Assembly (NCBI RefSeq): GCF_000019785.1 | Contig: NC_010524.1 | Location: 1,798,001 to 1,862,000, forward strand | Length of the DNA: 64,000 bases | Direction: 5' to 3' | Source of the DNA: Leptothrix cholodnii SP-6 | GTDB lineage: Bacteria; Pseudomonadota; Gammaproteobacteria; Burkholderiales; Burkholderiaceae_C | In this document: positions 10,250-18,205 of the stretch, piece after piece | Layout of the letters: every line of letters begins with the position of its first letter | How positions within the stretch are numbered: position 1 is the first letter of the stretch | Program-made: the position numbers and the translations under genes | Notes under the pieces: model-generated | The model's database searches: none | The model's input: the letters and a program-made list of their open reading frames with translations, nothing else | Told to the model about the DNA's origin: nothing

Positions 10250-11137
10250 TTACTTGCGTGACGAGCGCAGCTCGCTGTAGAGATAGGGCACGACGATCGC
10301 CGCCACCGTCGCCAGCATGATCGTGGCCGACGCGGCGCCCAGGCCGATCTGGCCGCGGTTGAAGGCCATCGTGTACATGTAGGTGGCCGGCACGTCGGTG
10401 GCAAAACCGGGGCCGCCGGCGGTCAGCGCCATCACCAGGTCGAAGCTCTTGATGGCGATGTGCGCCAGCACCATCAGCGTGCTGAAGAACACCGGCCGCA
10501 GGCTCGGGATGATGATGCGCAGGTAGATGCGCGGCAGGCTGGCGCCGTCGATCTGGGCCGCCTTGATGATCGACTCGTCGATGCCGCGCAGCCCGGCCAG
10601 GAACAGCGCCATCACGAAGCCGGCGCTCTGCCAGACCCCCGCGATCACGACGGTGTAGATCGCCATCTCCGGGTCGACCAGCCAGTCGAAGCTGAAGTTC
10701 TCGAAGCCCCACTGGTGCATCAGGTGCTCGATGCCCAGGCCCGGGTTCATGATCCATTTCCACGACGTGCCGGTGACGATGAACGACAGCGCCATCGGGT
10801 ACAGGTAGATCGTGCGCAGCACGCCTTCGGCGCGGATCTTCTGGTCCAGCAGCACCGCCAGGAACAGGCCGACGACCATCGCGAAGCCGATGAACAGCAC
10901 CGAGAAGATGCCCAGGTTCTTGAGCGCGACCATCCAGCGCTCGCTCTCCCAGAGGATGGCGTACTGCTCCAGGCCGACAAATTCGTAGTTCGGCAGCAGC
11001 CGCGAGGCCGACACCGAGAGGTAGCCGTTCCAGGCGATCAGGCCGTAGATGAACAGGAAGGACAGGACGAAACTGGGTGCCAGCACGATGCGTGGCAACC
11101 AGCGGTCCAGCCGCACGCTGGCGGTCGATCTCGACAT
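10250..11137 (-). CDS. gtsB: Sugar ABC transporter permease, MalF/GtsB type
   Basis: The start at 11137 gives MSRSTASVRLDRWLPR and is preceded by a GGAG ribosome-binding site; the frame is open further upstream but without family resemblance. The 295-residue protein has six predicted membrane segments and an EAA loop (AAQIDGASLPRIYLRIIIP). Together with the MalG-like partner it forms the channel of the importer. It is separated from the binding-protein gene by a 177-base spacer rich in hairpins. Confidence 0.88.
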   Translation of the reverse strand: MSRSTASVRLDRWLPRIVLAPSFVLSFLFIYGLIAWNGYLSVSASRLLPNYEFVGLEQYAILWESERWMVALKNLGIFSVLFIGFAMVVGLFLAVLLDQKIRAEGVLRTIYLYPMALSFIVTGTSWKWIMNPGLGIEHLMHQWGFENFSFDWLVDPEMAIYTVVIAGVWQSAGFVMALFLAGLRGIDESIIKAAQIDGASLPRIYLRIIIPSLRPVFFSTLMVLAHIAIKSFDLVMALTAGGPGFATDVPATYMYTMAFNRGQIGLGAASATIMLATVAAIVVPYLYSELRSSRK

Positions 11138-11228
11138 GGTGTGGTTCTCCCCGGGGCGGCACGGCGGGTCAGCCGCGGCGTTTCGAGAGTCAAAGAGAGT
11201 GGGCGCGGGCCGCAACGGGCCGCACCGG

Positions 11229-11302
11229 GTGCCGGCAGCGAGCACGAAGGCCCGATGCCGGCACGGCAAGATGCCTTGCGGAGCGGGCCTTGCGCCCGCT
11301 CC
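11229..11302 (-). other. Cluster of stem-loops between gtsA and gtsB
   Basis: Three inverted repeats lie in the spacer: GTGCCGGCA (11229-11237) with its complement at 11256-11264, a 5-bp stem at 11266-11279, and a perfect 9-bp stem GGAGCGGGC (11280-11288) with 11294-11302. The last one sits 12 bases after the gtsA stop. Such hairpins usually protect the 3' end of a binding-protein mRNA and lower permease expression. Confidence 0.6.
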
Positions 11303-11314
11303 GGCCGGCCAGAC

Positions 11315-12577
11315 TTACTTGGTCTTGGCGGCGGTGGCGATCTTGGTGACCGCGTCCTTGGCGCTCATCTTGTCGTCGTTCCAGAACTGGCTGACGACGT
11401 CCTGGATCGCGCCTTGCGCGGCCGACGAGACGGCCATGCCGTGGGCGATCGACGGCACCAGCGAGCCGCCCTTGTTGGTGGCGACGAAGTCGTTGCTCGA
11501 CAGCTTGGCGCAGTCGTCGAACTTGGTCATCGGCATGTTCAGGCGCACCGGGATCGAGCCCTTGTTGAGGTTGAACACCTCCTGGAACTCGGGCGACAGG
11601 ATGGCGGCAGCCAGGTCCTTCTGGGCCTTGACCTTGTCGTCGCCCTTGACCTGGAACATCGCGAACGAGTCGACGTTGAAGGTGAACGACTTGGCGGTGC
11701 CGGGGGCGGCGGCGCACAGGAAGTCCTTGCCCGGCACCTTGCCGGCGGCGACGAACTCGCCCTTGGCCCAGTCGCCCATCAGCTGCATGCCGGCTTCGCC
11801 CTTGATGACCATCGCGGTCGCCAGGTTCCAGTCACGGCCCGGGGCGTTCTTGTCGGTGTAGGTCTTGACCTTCTTGAAGGTGGTCATGACCTTTTCCATC
11901 GTCGCGCTGGTCAGGCTGGCCTGATCGAGCTGCACCAGGGCCTTCTTGTAGAAGTCGGCGCCACCGACGCCCAGCGCCACGCTCTCGAAGGTGGTGAAGT
12001 CCTGCCACGACTGGCCGCCGTGGGCCACGGGGATGATGCCGGCGGCCTTCAGCTTGTCGGCGGCGACGAAGAACTCGTCCCAGTTGGTCGGCAGCTTGGC
12101 GCCGGCCTTCTTCAGGGCTTCGGGGTTGGCCCACAGCCAGTTGACGCGGTGCACGTTGACCGGCACGGCGACGTACTTGCCCTTGTACTTCATGACGTCG
12201 GCGACCACCGGCGGCAGCAGGGTGTCCCACTTCTCGGTCTTGGCGGTTTCGTCGAGGTTGGTCAGCACGCCTTCACGCGCCCATTCCTGGATCGACGGGC
12301 CCTTGATCTGGGCCGCGGCCGGGGCGTTGCCCGAGACCACGCGCGACTTCAGCACCGTCATGGCCGATTCGCCACCGCCGCCGGCGACCGCGAAGTCCTT
12401 CCAGCTGTGACCCTGCTTCTCGAGCTGGGCCTTGAGCGCAGCGGCCGACTTGGCCTCGCCGCCCGACGTCCAGTAGTGCAGCACCTCGACTTCGCCGGCT
12501 TGCGCCACGCCGTTGAGGGTGATCACAGCGGCGGTGGCCAGCAGGGTGCGGGCCAAGGTCATTTCCATCTTGTTCAT
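11315..12577 (-). CDS. gtsA: Glucose-type ABC transporter substrate-binding protein
   Basis: A 420-residue periplasmic protein with a signal peptide (cleavage probably after GVAQA). It resembles the glucose/mannose-binding proteins of Pseudomonas and Thermus: EVEVLHYWTSGGE at the mature N-terminus, VPVNVHRVNWLWAN in the middle, and two cysteines (in DFLCAAAP and FDDCAKL) that could form the family disulfide. glk and a two-component system nearby support glucose as substrate. It is the first gene of the importer operon. Confidence 0.88.
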   Translation of the reverse strand: MNKMEMTLARTLLATAAVITLNGVAQAGEVEVLHYWTSGGEAKSAAALKAQLEKQGHSWKDFAVAGGGGESAMTVLKSRVVSGNAPAAAQIKGPSIQEWAREGVLTNLDETAKTEKWDTLLPPVVADVMKYKGKYVAVPVNVHRVNWLWANPEALKKAGAKLPTNWDEFFVAADKLKAAGIIPVAHGGQSWQDFTTFESVALGVGGADFYKKALVQLDQASLTSATMEKVMTTFKKVKTYTDKNAPGRDWNLATAMVIKGEAGMQLMGDWAKGEFVAAGKVPGKDFLCAAAPGTAKSFTFNVDSFAMFQVKGDDKVKAQKDLAAAILSPEFQEVFNLNKGSIPVRLNMPMTKFDDCAKLSSNDFVATNKGGSLVPSIAHGMAVSSAAQGAIQDVVSQFWNDDKMSAKDAVTKIATAAKTK

Positions 12578-12638
12578 GTGCGCTATCTCCGTGGGGTGGG
12601 GTGCCGCTGGTTGCGGTCTGGGACACCGTTTTGACTGC

Positions 12639-12657
12639 GGGTCGGACCCTCCGACCC
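12639..12657 (-). promoter_or_regulatory. Perfect hairpin in the gtsA leader
   Basis: GGGTCGGA (12639-12646) and TCCGACCC (12650-12657) form an 8-bp stem with a 3-base loop, 62 bases upstream of gtsA. A strikingly AT-rich patch (about 12672-12705, with two ATTAAT units on the minus strand) lies just beyond it and probably holds the promoter. The hairpin could be an operator or an mRNA element. Confidence 0.45.
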
Positions 12658-12716
12658 CTCAGCAGGAGCGAAGATTAATGTGTCGTTAAAGTATTAATAA
12701 TTGGTGAAAACCCGAT

Positions 12717-14237
12717 TCACGTTTCGATTGCGCCAGATCCGCCGCCGGTCGTCCGGCCTGCAGGGCCCGGGCTCTTGAGCGGCTGCTGGGCCAGCGGCAG
12801 GCGGATCTGCATCCGCACGCCGTGCGGTCGCAAGGCCGACAGCGTGACGCTGCCCTGGTGCCGCTCGACGATCTCCTTGACGATCGCCAGCCCGAGTCCG
12901 CAGCCGCTGCCTTCGGTGGTGCCGCGGAAGAAGCGCTCGAAAACCTGTTGCGCCATCGCCGGCGCTATGCCGGGGCCGTTGTCGTCGACTTCGACCAGGA
13001 TCACGCCGTGGTCGGGGCCGAGGCAGCGCACGGTGACTTCCGCGCCGCGGCCGGCGTAGCGGATCGCGTTGTCGATCAGGTTGATCAGCGCCTCGCGCAC
13101 CAGCAGCGGCTGGCCGAGCACCGGCAGCGCCACGTCGTCGGCGGTGGCGCTGTCGTCCATGCCCAGGTCGATACCGGCCTTGAGGGCGCGCGGCACCAGT
13201 TCGGCGGTCAGTTCGTGGACCAGCCGGCGCAGGTCGAAACAGACCCGGCCGAGCGCGGCGCTGGATTCGGGTTCGGCGCGTGCCAGCGTCAGCAGTTGTG
13301 TCACCAGATGGGCGCTGCGGGTGGCGCTTTCGTGCACCCGTTCGAGCCGGGTGCGCAGCGCCGGATCGGTGGTTTCCTTGAGCGCCAGTTCGGTCTGGCC
13401 CTTGAGCCCGGCCAGCGGCGTGCGCAACTGGTGGGCGGCGTCGCTGATGAAGCGGCGCTGGTTCATGACGTTCTCGTGCACGGCAGCCAGCAGGGCGTTC
13501 ATCGCGCCGGCCAGGTCGCGCACTTCCTCGGGGGCCGAATCGAGCTCGATCGGCGCCAGGTCGTTGGCTGCGCGCCCGCTCACCGCATCACGCAGCCGCG
13601 CCAGCGGCGCCAGGCCGGTGCGGATGCCGATCCAGACCAGCGTCCACATCGCCGCCATCAGCAGCGACAGCGGCAGCGCGGTGTCGAACAGCAACTGCCG
13701 CGCCAGAGCCTCGCGGCTGACCCGGCTCTTGGCGACCTGCACCAGCATGCGCTGCGGCTGATCCGGCTCGCCCCAGTTGAGCGTGATGGCGGCCACCCGC
13801 ACGGCGGTCACGCCCTCGGCGGTGTCGATGCGGGCGTCGTAGAACACCGGCTGGCCGATCGGTGTCGGCTCGTCGGCCGGCGGCAGCGGCAGCTTCAGGT
13901 TGCCGAGGATGAACTCGCCCGGCGGCGTGCTGACCATGTAATAGACGCGGTCGTCCGGATCGGTCTCGATGATGTCCTTGGCGGCCCTCGGAAAGTCGAC
14001 GTACAGGCCGCTTCCGACTGGCTTGACCTGGCGCGCCAGCGCGCGCGACGACAACGACAGGCTGCGGTCGTTGGCCAGGTTGGCGTAACGCAACGCGACG
14101 TTGTAGCTGACCACGGCGGCGGCCAGCCACAGCACCAGTTGCGGCAGCACCAGCCACAGCAGCAGGTGACGATGCAGCGAGCTGCGTCCCGGCGAGAAGA
14201 CCGGCAGTCGATGGAGCAGGCGATGCGGCACGGCCAT
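12717..14237 (-). CDS. Sensor histidine kinase, TctE-like
   Basis: A 506-residue inner-membrane sensor with membrane segments near residues 26-48 and 185-206 and a periplasmic domain of the TctE/2CSK_N kind between them. The H-box is DAAHQLRTPLAGLKGQ (His269), followed by NLIDNAIRYAG, DNGPGI and GCGLGLAIV ATP-binding motifs, so it should be active. It lies 33 bases downstream of its response regulator and directly upstream of the glucose importer, suggesting control of sugar or organic-acid uptake. The TctE family often senses carboxylates, so the ligand is open. Confidence 0.88.
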   Translation of the reverse strand: MAVPHRLLHRLPVFSPGRSSLHRHLLLWLVLPQLVLWLAAAVVSYNVALRYANLANDRSLSLSSRALARQVKPVGSGLYVDFPRAAKDIIETDPDDRVYYMVSTPPGEFILGNLKLPLPPADEPTPIGQPVFYDARIDTAEGVTAVRVAAITLNWGEPDQPQRMLVQVAKSRVSREALARQLLFDTALPLSLLMAAMWTLVWIGIRTGLAPLARLRDAVSGRAANDLAPIELDSAPEEVRDLAGAMNALLAAVHENVMNQRRFISDAAHQLRTPLAGLKGQTELALKETTDPALRTRLERVHESATRSAHLVTQLLTLARAEPESSAALGRVCFDLRRLVHELTAELVPRALKAGIDLGMDDSATADDVALPVLGQPLLVREALINLIDNAIRYAGRGAEVTVRCLGPDHGVILVEVDDNGPGIAPAMAQQVFERFFRGTTEGSGCGLGLAIVKEIVERHQGSVTLSALRPHGVRMQIRLPLAQQPLKSPGPAGRTTGGGSGAIET

Positions 14238-14270
14238 GGGCCCGCAGTGTGGACGGGCGCCGGTGCGCTG

Positions 14271-14969
14271 TCAGTCCTGGGTTTCGAGCAGGTAGCCCAG
14301 GCCGCGCACGGTGCGGATGCCCACGCCCGAGCCTTCGAGCTTGCGGCGCAGGCGGTGGATGTAGACCTCGAGCGAACTCGGCCCACCGCTCTCGGACAGG
14401 TCGGCCGACCAGGCCTGCGCGATCTGTTCCTTGGTGATGACCTTGCGGCGCTGGCTCAGCAGCAGATCGAGCAGCAGCCACTCGCGCGGCGACAGCTCGA
14501 TCGGCTGGCCGGCCACCGTGGCGCGGCGGGTGTCGCGGTCGAACTGCAGCTGCGCCACCACCGTGGCCGCCGGGCTGTCGTCCGTCGAGGCGGACGCCGG
14601 CTCGCCACCTTGCGAGCGGCGCAGGACGGCGCGGATGCGAGCCTCGAGTTCGGGGAAGTCGAACGGCTTGGTCAGGTAGTCGTCGGCGCCGGCATTGAGC
14701 CCGGCGACCCGGTGCTCGAGGCCGTCGAGCGCCGTCAGGATGATCAGCGGCAGCTTGGGTTTGGCCTGGCGTACCCGCGAAACCACGGTCAGCCCGTCGA
14801 CCATCGGCAGGCCGAGGTCGACGATGCCGACGTCGAAGGACTGGCGGATCAGCAGGTACTCGGCCACCGCGCCGTTGTCGGCCACCTCGACCTCGAAGCC
14901 GGCGGCCTGGAGGTTGGCCGACAGGGCGTCGGCCAGGATGGCGTCGTCTTCGGCCAGCAGGGCGCGCAC
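14271..14969 (-). CDS. OmpR/TctD-type response regulator
   Basis: A 232-residue two-domain regulator. The receiver domain has the acidic triad E7/D8/D9, phospho-acceptor D51 (VDLGLP), T79 and K101 (DDYLTKPF). The C-terminal winged helix belongs to the OmpR/PhoB class. It forms a two-component system with the downstream kinase gene. The likely targets are the gts importer and glk, by analogy with glucose-responsive systems beside gts and glk in Pseudomonas; this link is inferred. Confidence 0.9.
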   Translation of the reverse strand: MRALLAEDDAILADALSANLQAAGFEVEVADNGAVAEYLLIRQSFDVGIVDLGLPMVDGLTVVSRVRQAKPKLPLIILTALDGLEHRVAGLNAGADDYLTKPFDFPELEARIRAVLRRSQGGEPASASTDDSPAATVVAQLQFDRDTRRATVAGQPIELSPREWLLLDLLLSQRRKVITKEQIAQAWSADLSESGGPSSLEVYIHRLRRKLEGSGVGIRTVRGLGYLLETQD

Positions 14970-14986
14970 GTCGGCTCGCCTTGGGT

Positions 14987-15784
14987 TCAGGTGCTCTCGG
15001 CGCCGCTGCTGCTCACCATCACATGGCTGAAGCCGCCATCGACGTAGGTGATTTCGGACGTCATGCCCGAGGCCAGGTCGGAGAGCAGGAAGGCGGCGAC
15101 GTTGCCGACCTCGTCGATCGTGACCGTGCGGCGAATCGGCGCGTTCTGCGAAAACAGCGCCAGCAGCTTGCCGAAGTCCTTGATGCCGCTGGCGGCCAGG
15201 GTCTTGATCGGGCCGGCCGAGATGCCGTTGACGCGGATGCCGCGCGGGCCCAGGTTCGACGCGAGATAACGCACGCTGGCTTCGAGCGCGGCCTTGGCCA
15301 GGCCCATGGTGTTGTAGTTCGGCACCACGCGCATCGCGCCCAGGTAGCTCAGCGTCAGCATCGAGCTGCGTTCACGCAGGTGGGGCAGCGCTGCCTTGGC
15401 CATGGCCGGGAAGCTGTAGGCCGAGATGTCGAGGGCGATGCGGAACGACTCGCGGCTCAGGCCTTCGATGAAGTCGCCGGCGATGGCCTCGCGCGGCGCG
15501 AAGCCGATCGAGTGCACGAAGCCGTCGAAGCCGCCTTCCCAGTCTTTGGCCAGGTCGGCAAACATGCGATCGATCTGTTCGTCGCTGCCGACGTCGCAGT
15601 CGTAGATCAGCTTGGAATCGAATTCGGCTGCGAACTCGGCCGTGCGTTCCTTGAAGCGTTCACCCACGTAACTGAAAGCGAGTTCGGCGCCTTCGCGGTG
15701 GCAGGCGCGCGCAATGCCGTAGGCAATCGAGCGGTTGGACAGCAGTCCGGTGATCAGAAGGCGCTTGCCAGCGAGAAAGCCCAT
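14987..15784 (-). CDS. fabI: Enoyl-ACP reductase (NADH), FabI
   Basis: This enzyme reduces enoyl-ACP in the last step of each fatty-acid elongation round. The start at 15784 gives [19 protein letters not shown] with the FabI-type nucleotide-binding loop and a GAG ribosome-binding site. The catalytic pair is in [10 protein letters not shown] (Tyr-x6-Lys). The 265-residue length is normal. The frame is open 77 codons further upstream, but that part has no FabI character. Confidence 0.95.
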   Translation of the reverse strand: MGFLAGKRLLITGLLSNRSIAYGIARACHREGAELAFSYVGERFKERTAEFAAEFDSKLIYDCDVGSDEQIDRMFADLAKDWEGGFDGFVHSIGFAPREAIAGDFIEGLSRESFRIALDISAYSFPAMAKAALPHLRERSSMLTLSYLGAMRVVPNYNTMGLAKAALEASVRYLASNLGPRGIRVNGISAGPIKTLAASGIKDFGKLLALFSQNAPIRRTVTIDEVGNVAAFLLSDLASGMTSEITYVDGGFSHVMVSSSGAEST

Positions 15785-15847
15785 GAGGTCTCCATGCGAA
15801 ATGAGCGGCAGATTCTCGCATGCAATGTTGGCAAACTTCACGTGTTG

Positions 15848-15876
15848 TTGCCCGAATGGCGACTGTCGAGTATCAT
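15848..15876 (+). promoter_or_regulatory. Sigma-70 promoter upstream of rimP
   Basis: TTGCCC (15848-15853), a 17-base spacer and TATCAT (15871-15876). The predicted start is near 15883, so the first transcribed element is the terminator 26 bases further on. Confidence 0.55.
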
Positions 15877-15908
15877 CCCGCTTTCGCGAGAAACGCTGAT
15901 CGGGCGAT

Positions 15909-15937
15909 TGGGCGGAGGCATCCAGCCCATTTTTTTT
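15909..15937 (+). terminator. Intrinsic terminator / possible attenuator ahead of rimP-nusA
   Basis: TGGGC (15909-15913) pairs with GCCCA (15925-15929), extended by GGA/TCC with one bulged base, and is followed by eight T residues (15930-15937). No gene lies between the upstream promoter and this site, so it would give a transcript of about 55 bases. Confidence 0.75.
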
Positions 15938-16011
15938 GCGCGAATCCTGGTGGCATACACCGCAGTTGCCCCGCTGGGGGCGAGTGATGCGGCAGCCGGC
16001 TTGCGTGGTGT

Positions 16012-16035
16012 GCAAGATGCGTCATGGCATCTTGC
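16012..16035 (+). promoter_or_regulatory. Hairpin in the rimP leader
   Basis: GCAAGATGC (16012-16020) and GCATCTTGC (16027-16035) form a perfect 9-bp stem with a 6-base loop, about 90 bases upstream of rimP. There is no U-run, so a structural or regulatory leader role is more likely than termination. Confidence 0.5.
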
Positions 16036-16126
16036 GGGCACTGCGCGGCTTCGGGCTGCCTTTGGTCTTGCCGTGTGCGCAGGCCAGGTGGTTCGGTTTG
16101 ACAACGTGAGGCATGGGTAGGTATTG

Positions 16127-16678
16127 ATGAATTGGCAGCAGGCCGTCGAGACGACAGTGACCGGGATGGGCTATGAGCTCGTCGAGTGCGAGCGCAGTGC
16201 CCGTGGTTTGTTGTGCGTCTACATCGATCGTGTGCCTGGCTCCGTTTATCTGACCGGCCCGGGCGAATTCGTATTGGTTGAAGACTGCGAGCTGGTGACG
16301 CGACAGTTGCGTTATCTGTTCGAGGTCGAGAACGTCGACTATTCCCGGCTCGAGGTGTCCTCGCCGGGTCTGGATCGGCCCTTGCGCAAGGTCGGTGACT
16401 TCCTGCGTTTCCTGGGCTCCGATGTCGATGTGACGCTCAAGGCCCCGTTCCAGGGGCGCAAGAATTACCGCGGCCTGCTCAGGCAGGCGGGCGACACCCC
16501 GGAGCAGGGCTTCGAGCTGGTGTTCCAGGACGGCAAGGAAGACAAGGTGTTGGGCTTTGCGCTCGACGAGGTCCGCGAGGCACGTCTGGTGCCGGTGGTG
16601 GACTTCAAGGGCCGCATGCGGCAGACGGCCGATGCACCCCAGGGTGCGGCCCAGGAAACCGGAGGTCACGAAGAATGA
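16127..16678 (+). CDS. rimP: Ribosome maturation factor RimP
   Basis: RimP assists 30S subunit maturation. The 183-residue protein begins [21 protein letters not shown] and has the two-domain RimP layout with the typical [12 protein letters not shown] centre. A TTG directly before the ATG could be used instead. Its stop overlaps the nusA start (ATGA), and rimP-nusA-infB is a nearly universal operon. Confidence 0.95.
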   Translation: MNWQQAVETTVTGMGYELVECERSARGLLCVYIDRVPGSVYLTGPGEFVLVEDCELVTRQLRYLFEVENVDYSRLEVSSPGLDRPLRKVGDFLRFLGSDVDVTLKAPFQGRKNYRGLLRQAGDTPEQGFELVFQDGKEDKVLGFALDEVREARLVPVVDFKGRMRQTADAPQGAAQETGGHEE

Positions 16679-18153
16679 ACCGCGAATTGTTGATGCTGGT
16701 GGACGCGATCTCGCGTGAGAAGAACGTCGACCGCGAGGTGGTGTTCGGCGCTGTCGAGGCTGCGCTGGCCTCTGCCACCAAGAAGCTTTATGAAGGCGAG
16801 GTCGACATCCGTGTCGCCGTCGATCGTGACACCGGGGTCTACGAGACCTTCCGCCGCTGGCACGTCGTTCCCGACGAGGCCGGTCTGCAGCTGCCCGAGG
16901 CCGAGATCCTGCATTTCGAGGCCAAGGAACAGATCGACGACATCGAGGTGGACGACTACCTCGAGGAATCGGTCGAGTCGGTGCCGATCGGCCGCATCGG
17001 TGCACAGGCTGCCAAGCAGGTGATCCTGCAGAAGATCCGCGACGCCGAGCGCGAGCAGCTGCTCAACGACTTCATGTCGCGTGGCGAGAAGATCTTCGTC
17101 GGCACCGTCAAGCGCCTCGACAAGGGCGATCTGGTGGTCGAGAGCGGGCGCGTCGAGGGCCGCCTGCGGCGCAGCGAGCTGATCCCGAAGGAAAACCTGC
17201 GCACCGGTGATCGCGTGCGCGCCATCATCGTCGAGGTCGATCCGACCCTGCGTGGTCCGCAGATCGTGCTGTCGCGCTCGGCGCCCGAATTCATGATCGA
17301 GCTGTTCCGCCTGGAAGTGCCCGAGATCGAACAAGGCCTGCTCGAGATCAAGAGCTGCGCGCGTGACTCCGGTTCGCGCGCCAAGATCGCCGTGGTCTCG
17401 CATGACCGGCGCGTCGATCCGATCGGCACCTGCGTCGGCGTGCGCGGCTCGCGTGTCAATGCCGTCACCAACGAACTGGCGGGCGAGCGGGTCGACATCG
17501 TGCTGTGGTCGGAAGATCCGGCGCAGTTCGTGATCGGCGCGCTGGCTCCGGCGAACGTGCAGTCGATCGTCGTCGACGAGGAAAAGCATGCGATGGACGT
17601 GGTGGTCGACGAGGAAAACCTCGCGATCGCGATCGGTCGCGGTGGCCAGAACGTGCGGCTGGCGTCCGAGCTGACCGGCTGGCGCATCAACATCATGACG
17701 GCCGAAGAATCGCAGGCCAAGCAGGCCACCGAGAGCGACTCGATCCGCAAGCTCTTCGTCGACAAGCTCGACGTCGACGAGGATGTGGCCGACATCCTGA
17801 TTGCCGAGGGCTTCACCAGCCTCGAAGAAGTGGCCTACGTGCCGATGCAGGAAATGCTCGAGATCGAGTCGTTCGACGAAGATACCGTGCACGAGCTGCG
17901 CACCCGCGCCAAGGATGCCCTGCTGACGATGGAAATCGTCAACGAGGAGAAGGTCGACGAGGTGTCGCAGGATCTGCGTGATCTCGAGGGCCTGAATGCC
18001 GAGCTGATCGGCAAGCTCTCCGATGGTGGCATCCACACACGTGACGATCTGGCCGATCTGGCTGTCGACGAGTTGACCGAAATGACCGGCATCGACGACA
18101 ACGCCGCCAAGGCCCTGATCCTCAAGGCCCGTGAACATTGGTTCACGGCCTGA
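16675..18153 (+). CDS. nusA: Transcription termination/antitermination factor NusA
   Basis: NusA binds RNA polymerase and modulates pausing, termination and antitermination. The 492-residue protein shows the N-terminal polymerase-binding domain, an S1 domain (residues about 135-200), two KH domains with [12 protein letters not shown] near residue 320, and two C-terminal acidic repeats (from about 360) as in proteobacterial NusA. It is translationally coupled to rimP. Confidence 0.97.
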   Translation: MNRELLMLVDAISREKNVDREVVFGAVEAALASATKKLYEGEVDIRVAVDRDTGVYETFRRWHVVPDEAGLQLPEAEILHFEAKEQIDDIEVDDYLEESVESVPIGRIGAQAAKQVILQKIRDAEREQLLNDFMSRGEKIFVGTVKRLDKGDLVVESGRVEGRLRRSELIPKENLRTGDRVRAIIVEVDPTLRGPQIVLSRSAPEFMIELFRLEVPEIEQGLLEIKSCARDSGSRAKIAVVSHDRRVDPIGTCVGVRGSRVNAVTNELAGERVDIVLWSEDPAQFVIGALAPANVQSIVVDEEKHAMDVVVDEENLAIAIGRGGQNVRLASELTGWRINIMTAEESQAKQATESDSIRKLFVDKLDVDEDVADILIAEGFTSLEEVAYVPMQEMLEIESFDEDTVHELRTRAKDALLTMEIVNEEKVDEVSQDLRDLEGLNAELIGKLSDGGIHTRDDLADLAVDELTEMTGIDDNAAKALILKAREHWFTA

Positions 18154-18205
18154 CCCCGACGCTGACCGACGCCGCACCACGCACGTCTCCCAAGGAAAAC
18201 ACCAC

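Larger units (their letters stand above)
15785..16126. other. Divergent intergenic region fabI / rimP
   Basis: This 342-base stretch has no convincing gene. It holds a plus-strand promoter (15848-15876), an intrinsic terminator (15909-15937) and a strong hairpin (16012-16035) in the rimP leader. The fabI promoter must also lie here on the minus strand. Confidence 0.7.
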
